Shown here piece by piece: positions 42,283-45,527 of a stretch of 45,527 nt of DNA. The stretch covers positions 1 through 45,527 of the forward strand of contig JAUNVS010000007.1 of the NCBI GenBank assembly GCA_030537565.1, in the 5' to 3' direction. Position numbers and translations under genes: made by a program. Numbering within the stretch: the first letter of the stretch is position 1; each line of letters begins with the position of its first letter. The DNA is from Eubacteriales bacterium (GTDB lineage Bacteria; Bacillota; Clostridia; Saccharofermentanales; Fastidiosipilaceae). The notes beneath the pieces are model-generated. The model ran no database searches and had not been told where the DNA came from. It saw only the letters and a program-made list of their open reading frames with translations.

Positions 42283-44484
42283 ATGGATTTGGATCGTTTG
42301 AATTTTATTCGCTCGCTGTCGGGGCTTGAGATGTCGCCTGAGCGGGATCGGGCTGTCTTTTTTGTACACCGTATCGATGTTGAGAAGAATTGTTATCGTA
42401 AGCAGTTGTATCAGCTCGATGGCGAGTCAGAGCTGCGTTGTCTTAGTGATGATGAGCATCTTTCGGGGCTCGGTTTTGGCCGTAGTTCTGAGGATCTTGT
42501 GCGGGGGAGTTATTACTTCTTGAGCCAGAGGAGCCAAGAGGAGCGCGAGGCAGCTGAGGCGCAGCTTCCTTACAGCAATGTGTATCGATTGGATTTGAAG
42601 CTGGGGGGTGAGGCGCAGCGTGCGTTTAGGCTTCCCTTCGCAATTTCTTCGTTTAAGTCCCTGCGGGATGGGCGTTTTCTCCTTACAGCTTCCTATCGGA
42701 TTGCCGATGAGGATTGTTTCGGTTATTCGCGGGCGGAGCTTGAACGTCGAGTGAAGTCGACGAAGGAGTCGGCCGACTACCATGTGATCGAGTCGATGCC
42801 GTTTTACCTAAATGGGGCTGGTTATATTTATCGCGAGGCGGAGCGTCTCTTCCTCTTCGATCCGAGTCTCTGCAGTGCGGATCCAGATGAGGCCGAGGCG
42901 GATGATCCGAAGCAGAAATATGCAGCCTATGGTCTTCTGCCCTTGACGAGTCTTGATGAGACGGTGGAAGCCTTTGAGGTGGATGAGTCCGAGAAGCGGA
43001 TCGCTCTCGTCTGTCGTCCGAATTCGTCGGTTATGCGTCATGGGGCGAGTGTCTATGAGATTGCCATGCCAGAGCTTGGCGCAGAGGATTTGCGACATGA
43101 GCCGCTGCAGACGTACCAGCTTGCCCTCGGTGATGAGGAGCTTCCAGATGTTGAAGATTTCTTCTATGTTGGTGATGCGCTCTACTTCTTCATTAATGAG
43201 CACCGGTGCTATGGCTGTAATGAAAATGCCCGTCTCTACCGTGCGACGCCCACGGGTTGGCAGCCGCTTGGCGATAACGAACACGTTCTTGGATCGTCGG
43301 TGGGAACGGATGTCCGCTATGGTGCATCTCGGCACCGTAGGATTTACGAGGGTGAGCTCTATTATCTGACCACCGATCGGACGATTTCGAAGATTGTCCA
43401 CCTCAATCTCGAGGATGGATCACTGCGTACGCTTGAACTGCCACTGGTCGTCGATGGATTTGATTTTAATCAGGCTGGTGAGATTGTCAGCATCGCTTTT
43501 GATGAGATGAATCCTCAGGAACTCTTCATCCACCGCCCGCTTGCCTCGAGAGAGGGTTTCGAGGCCCTCCCCTATGATTGTTCTGCGTTTGAAGCTGAGC
43601 GCTATTACGATAAGCGTCGTCTGTCGGACTTCAACCACAGTTCGACGGGTGAGTGGCGAGGGATAGAGCCTGTTTTTGGACAGATTGAGAGTCATGGAGA
43701 CGCCATCGATTATTTTGTGATTAAGCCCGAGGGCTACGATCCAGAGAAGAGTTACCCAGCAATTCTGGATATCCACGGTGGTCCGAAGACGGTTTACGGT
43801 GGGATTTACTTCTTCGAGATGCAGTATTGGGCATCACTCGGCTATTTCGTGTTCTTCTGTAATCCTCACGGTAGCGATGGCCGAGGCAACCACTTCGCAG
43901 ATATTCGCGGGCGCTATGGATTTGAAGACTACGAAGATATTATGGCGGTCTATGAGCGCGTTCTGGAAGAATATCCAGCGATTGATCGAGAGCGAGTGGG
44001 GGTCACGGGTGGTTCCTATGGTGGCTTTATGACGAATCACATCATCACCCATACGGATTGCTTCGCAGCTGCTGCGACACAGCGCTCGATCATGAACTGG
44101 ACGAGCTTCTATGGGACGAGTGATATTGGTTACTTCTTCGCAACGGATCAGTGCGCTGTCGATACACGTGAACCAGGTGCTTTTGAGAAGCTCTGGGTTC
44201 TTTCGCCGATGTCGAAGATTAACGAGGTGAGTACTCCGACCCTGATTATTCACTCGGAGGAGGATTATCGCTGTCCTCTCGAGCAGGCACAGCAACTCTT
44301 CGTGGGTCTCTTGGATCGAGGCGTTCCATGTCGACTGGTGCAGTTTAAGGGTGAGAACCACGATCTTTCACGTACGGGACGGATCCGCGGTCGACGTAAG
44401 CGACTCGACGAGATCACGAGCTGGATGGATCGCTTCTTAAAGGCGGATGCGGAGATCGCGACGTCGGAAGACGAAGAAGCGTAA
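42283..44484 (+). CDS. S9 family prolyl oligopeptidase-like peptidase
   Basis: 733 residues. The N-terminal half (to about 450) is a beta-propeller-like region with repeated D/E-rich blades; the catalytic half has the alpha/beta hydrolase motifs PAILDIHGGPKTVYG, NPHGSDGRGNHFAD, the nucleophile GGSYGGFM, an acid in LIIHSEEDYRCPLEQAQQLF and the histidine in FKGENHDLSRTG. It is a cytosolic peptidase of the acylaminoacyl-peptidase/DPP-like group that cleaves short peptides. ATG 42283 follows GAGG by six bases; an upstream GTG four codons earlier is less likely. It is a single gene with a weak hairpin after it. Confidence 0.92.
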   Translation: MDLDRLNFIRSLSGLEMSPERDRAVFFVHRIDVEKNCYRKQLYQLDGESELRCLSDDEHLSGLGFGRSSEDLVRGSYYFLSQRSQEEREAAEAQLPYSNVYRLDLKLGGEAQRAFRLPFAISSFKSLRDGRFLLTASYRIADEDCFGYSRAELERRVKSTKESADYHVIESMPFYLNGAGYIYREAERLFLFDPSLCSADPDEAEADDPKQKYAAYGLLPLTSLDETVEAFEVDESEKRIALVCRPNSSVMRHGASVYEIAMPELGAEDLRHEPLQTYQLALGDEELPDVEDFFYVGDALYFFINEHRCYGCNENARLYRATPTGWQPLGDNEHVLGSSVGTDVRYGASRHRRIYEGELYYLTTDRTISKIVHLNLEDGSLRTLELPLVVDGFDFNQAGEIVSIAFDEMNPQELFIHRPLASREGFEALPYDCSAFEAERYYDKRRLSDFNHSSTGEWRGIEPVFGQIESHGDAIDYFVIKPEGYDPEKSYPAILDIHGGPKTVYGGIYFFEMQYWASLGYFVFFCNPHGSDGRGNHFADIRGRYGFEDYEDIMAVYERVLEEYPAIDRERVGVTGGSYGGFMTNHIITHTDCFAAAATQRSIMNWTSFYGTSDIGYFFATDQCAVDTREPGAFEKLWVLSPMSKINEVSTPTLIIHSEEDYRCPLEQAQQLFVGLLDRGVPCRLVQFKGENHDLSRTGRIRGRRKRLDEITSWMDRFLKADAEIATSEDEEA

Positions 44485-44506
44485 CTAAGACGTGAAGAGT
44501 TTCGGC

Positions 44507-44512
44507 TATAAT
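44507..44512 (+). promoter_or_regulatory. TATAAT, possible -10 of the SurA-like gene
   Basis: A perfect -10 hexamer in the gap before the SurA-like gene. No good -35 is seen 17 bases upstream. Confidence 0.35.
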
Positions 44513-44528
44513 AAGTGAGCACGATATG

Positions 44529-44550
44529 AGGTGAGCGAAGATCACCTTTT
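44529..44550 (+). terminator. Short hairpin before the SurA-like gene
   Basis: AGGTGA (44529-44534) and TCACCT (44542-44547) pair around seven bases and are followed by TTT. It may partly end the S9 gene or be a leader structure. Confidence 0.45.
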
Positions 44551-44578
44551 AATGATGACAGAGAGATGAGATATTCGT

Positions 44579-45527
44579 ATGGCAAAAACAAATCCTGAAG
44601 AATTGACGAAGGTCGAGCGCTCCCGCCAAGAGCGAAAGGAACGCCTCGAGGCCCAGAAGACGGGTTCTGGTGATAAGAAGAGCCTTCATGTGAAGAAGAA
44701 GCGTTCATGGGTGCTACCGACGCTGGTCGTATTGGCCGTTTTGGTGATTGCTGCCTGGCTTCTTAATGGTTACGGTGTTCCACAGCGTTTCCTAACTGCG
44801 ATGACTGTTGGCGGTGAGCCAGTGAAGGTCAGCGAATACAACTATTATTACAACAATATGCGTAATTCCTACGCACGCATGGTTGGCGAGGTGGATTTAA
44901 ATGAAGTGATGCCGTTTAGCCTGCCGAGTGCTTCAGATGAGGATTCGGATGAGTCCAAGTCTGATGAGCCGAAGCCAAATCCGACATGGGGCGAGTTCTT
45001 CCACCAGCAGACACAGGATCGCATTCAGACGACGAAGATCCTCGTGAAAAAAGCGACGGAAGAGGGCATCGCGCTTGATGAGAGCGATCTCGCCGAGATT
45101 GATTCGACGATTGAGGCGATGAAAAAAGACCAGGGTAGTGACCTCGCTTTTAATAACGACCTGATTCGTCGTTATGGAAAAGGCTTTAACGAGGCGGAGT
45201 TGCGTAAGGTTTTCAACGAAGCCCTGCTCGTCGAGAAGTATAAGCGCGAACGTATGCAGAAGATTGAGATCTCAGATGATGAGATCGAGTCCTACTACGA
45301 TCAACACCGTGACGACATCGATGCGGTCAGCTACAAGTATGCAGATGTCTTCGTCGACCCGAGCACGATTCAATTCGAGGATCTTCCTGAAGAGCAACAG
45401 GAGTCTTTGAAGAAGATTAAAGAGTTTGAAGCAAAGGCGGCTGGACAGAGTTCCGCTGATACAGAGGAATCTGTGAGCTCAGTGGCGGAAACGACGGTGG
45501 CCGAAGATAAGACGGAAGCGACTGAGG
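44579..45527 (+). CDS. SurA/PrsA-like foldase, N-terminal part (cut by window end)
   Basis: The frame is open to the edge (316 codons). A basic cytoplasmic start of about 45 residues (KKSLHVKKKRSW) leads into a membrane helix (VLPTLVVLAVLVIAAWLL), then an outside helical domain typical of the SurA N-terminus: GGEPVKVSEYNYYYNNMRNSYARMVGE, an Asp/Glu/Ser-rich insertion near residues 120-140, RIQTTKILVKKATEEGIALDESDL, FNEALLVEKYKRERMQKIEISDDEIESYYDQH. The last residues (TEESVSSVAETTVAEDKTEA) are low complexity; any parvulin domain would be beyond the window. It probably holds or folds exported proteins. It is the only gene here with no stop in view. Confidence 0.75.
   Translation, partial: MAKTNPEELTKVERSRQERKERLEAQKTGSGDKKSLHVKKKRSWVLPTLVVLAVLVIAAWLLNGYGVPQRFLTAMTVGGEPVKVSEYNYYYNNMRNSYARMVGEVDLNEVMPFSLPSASDEDSDESKSDEPKPNPTWGEFFHQQTQDRIQTTKILVKKATEEGIALDESDLAEIDSTIEAMKKDQGSDLAFNNDLIRRYGKGFNEAELRKVFNEALLVEKYKRERMQKIEISDDEIESYYDQHRDDIDAVSYKYADVFVDPSTIQFEDLPEEQQESLKKIKEFEAKAAGQSSADTEESVSSVAETTVAEDKTEATE

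Overview
This window looks like the replication-origin region of a Bacillota (Clostridia-like) chromosome. The evidence is the dnaA/dnaN/recF/remB(DUF370)/gyrB cluster with parA-parB beside it, a Prp protease paired with an L27 that carries a cleavable N-terminus, a DUF4364 gene, a class I aldolase, and selenium/molybdenum-hydroxylase accessory genes typical of anaerobic Firmicutes. I cannot name the genus. No rRNA, IS element, prophage or CRISPR array was seen.

Layout. 1-4.6 kb: a selenium module on two convergent operons (yedF end, DUF3343, class V aminotransferase on +; xdhC, yqeC, yqeB on -). 4.8-8.9 kb: a small P-loop protein, a strongly structured probable non-coding RNA with its own terminator, mscL, a divergent AraC regulator / QueD-like pair around a perfect inverted repeat, DUF4364 and rubredoxin. 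9.0-9.4 kb: three exact-period 103-bp tandem repeats, each headed by a parS site. 9.5-14.5 kb (mostly -): tRNA-Ser, yhbY, obgE, rpmA, prp, rplU, an alpha/beta hydrolase and deoD. 14.6-24 kb: a Crp-type regulator, a diadenylate cyclase fused to a YbbR/CdaR-like domain, tRNA-Arg, ridA, two beta-lactamase-fold serine hydrolases around a small lipoprotein, a large secreted protein and a class I fructose-bisphosphate aldolase. 24-28.2 kb: a CNNM/CorC protein, parB, parA and a second parS array (three ~186-bp repeats with two sites each). 28.3-35.2 kb: gyrB, remB, recF, dnaN, oriC and dnaA, all on -. 35.6 kb to the end (+): a CapA-like protein, proS, two linked membrane proteins of unknown function, an S9 peptidase and a SurA-like foldase cut by the window edge.

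How it fits together. DnaA boxes lie between dnaN and dnaA, so replication should start near 33.3-33.8 kb. I count 15 parS or parS-like sites between 9.1 and 35.4 kb, many in tandem arrays, which would make this a very large ParB loading zone for origin segregation and SMC recruitment. Most leftward genes on - and rightward genes on + run with the replication forks. The strongest novelty candidates are the tandem parS arrays, the one-gene CdaA-CdaR fusion, the structured RNA upstream of mscL, and the QueD-like protein that lacks the catalytic cysteine. All calls are from reading the sequence; no database search was run.
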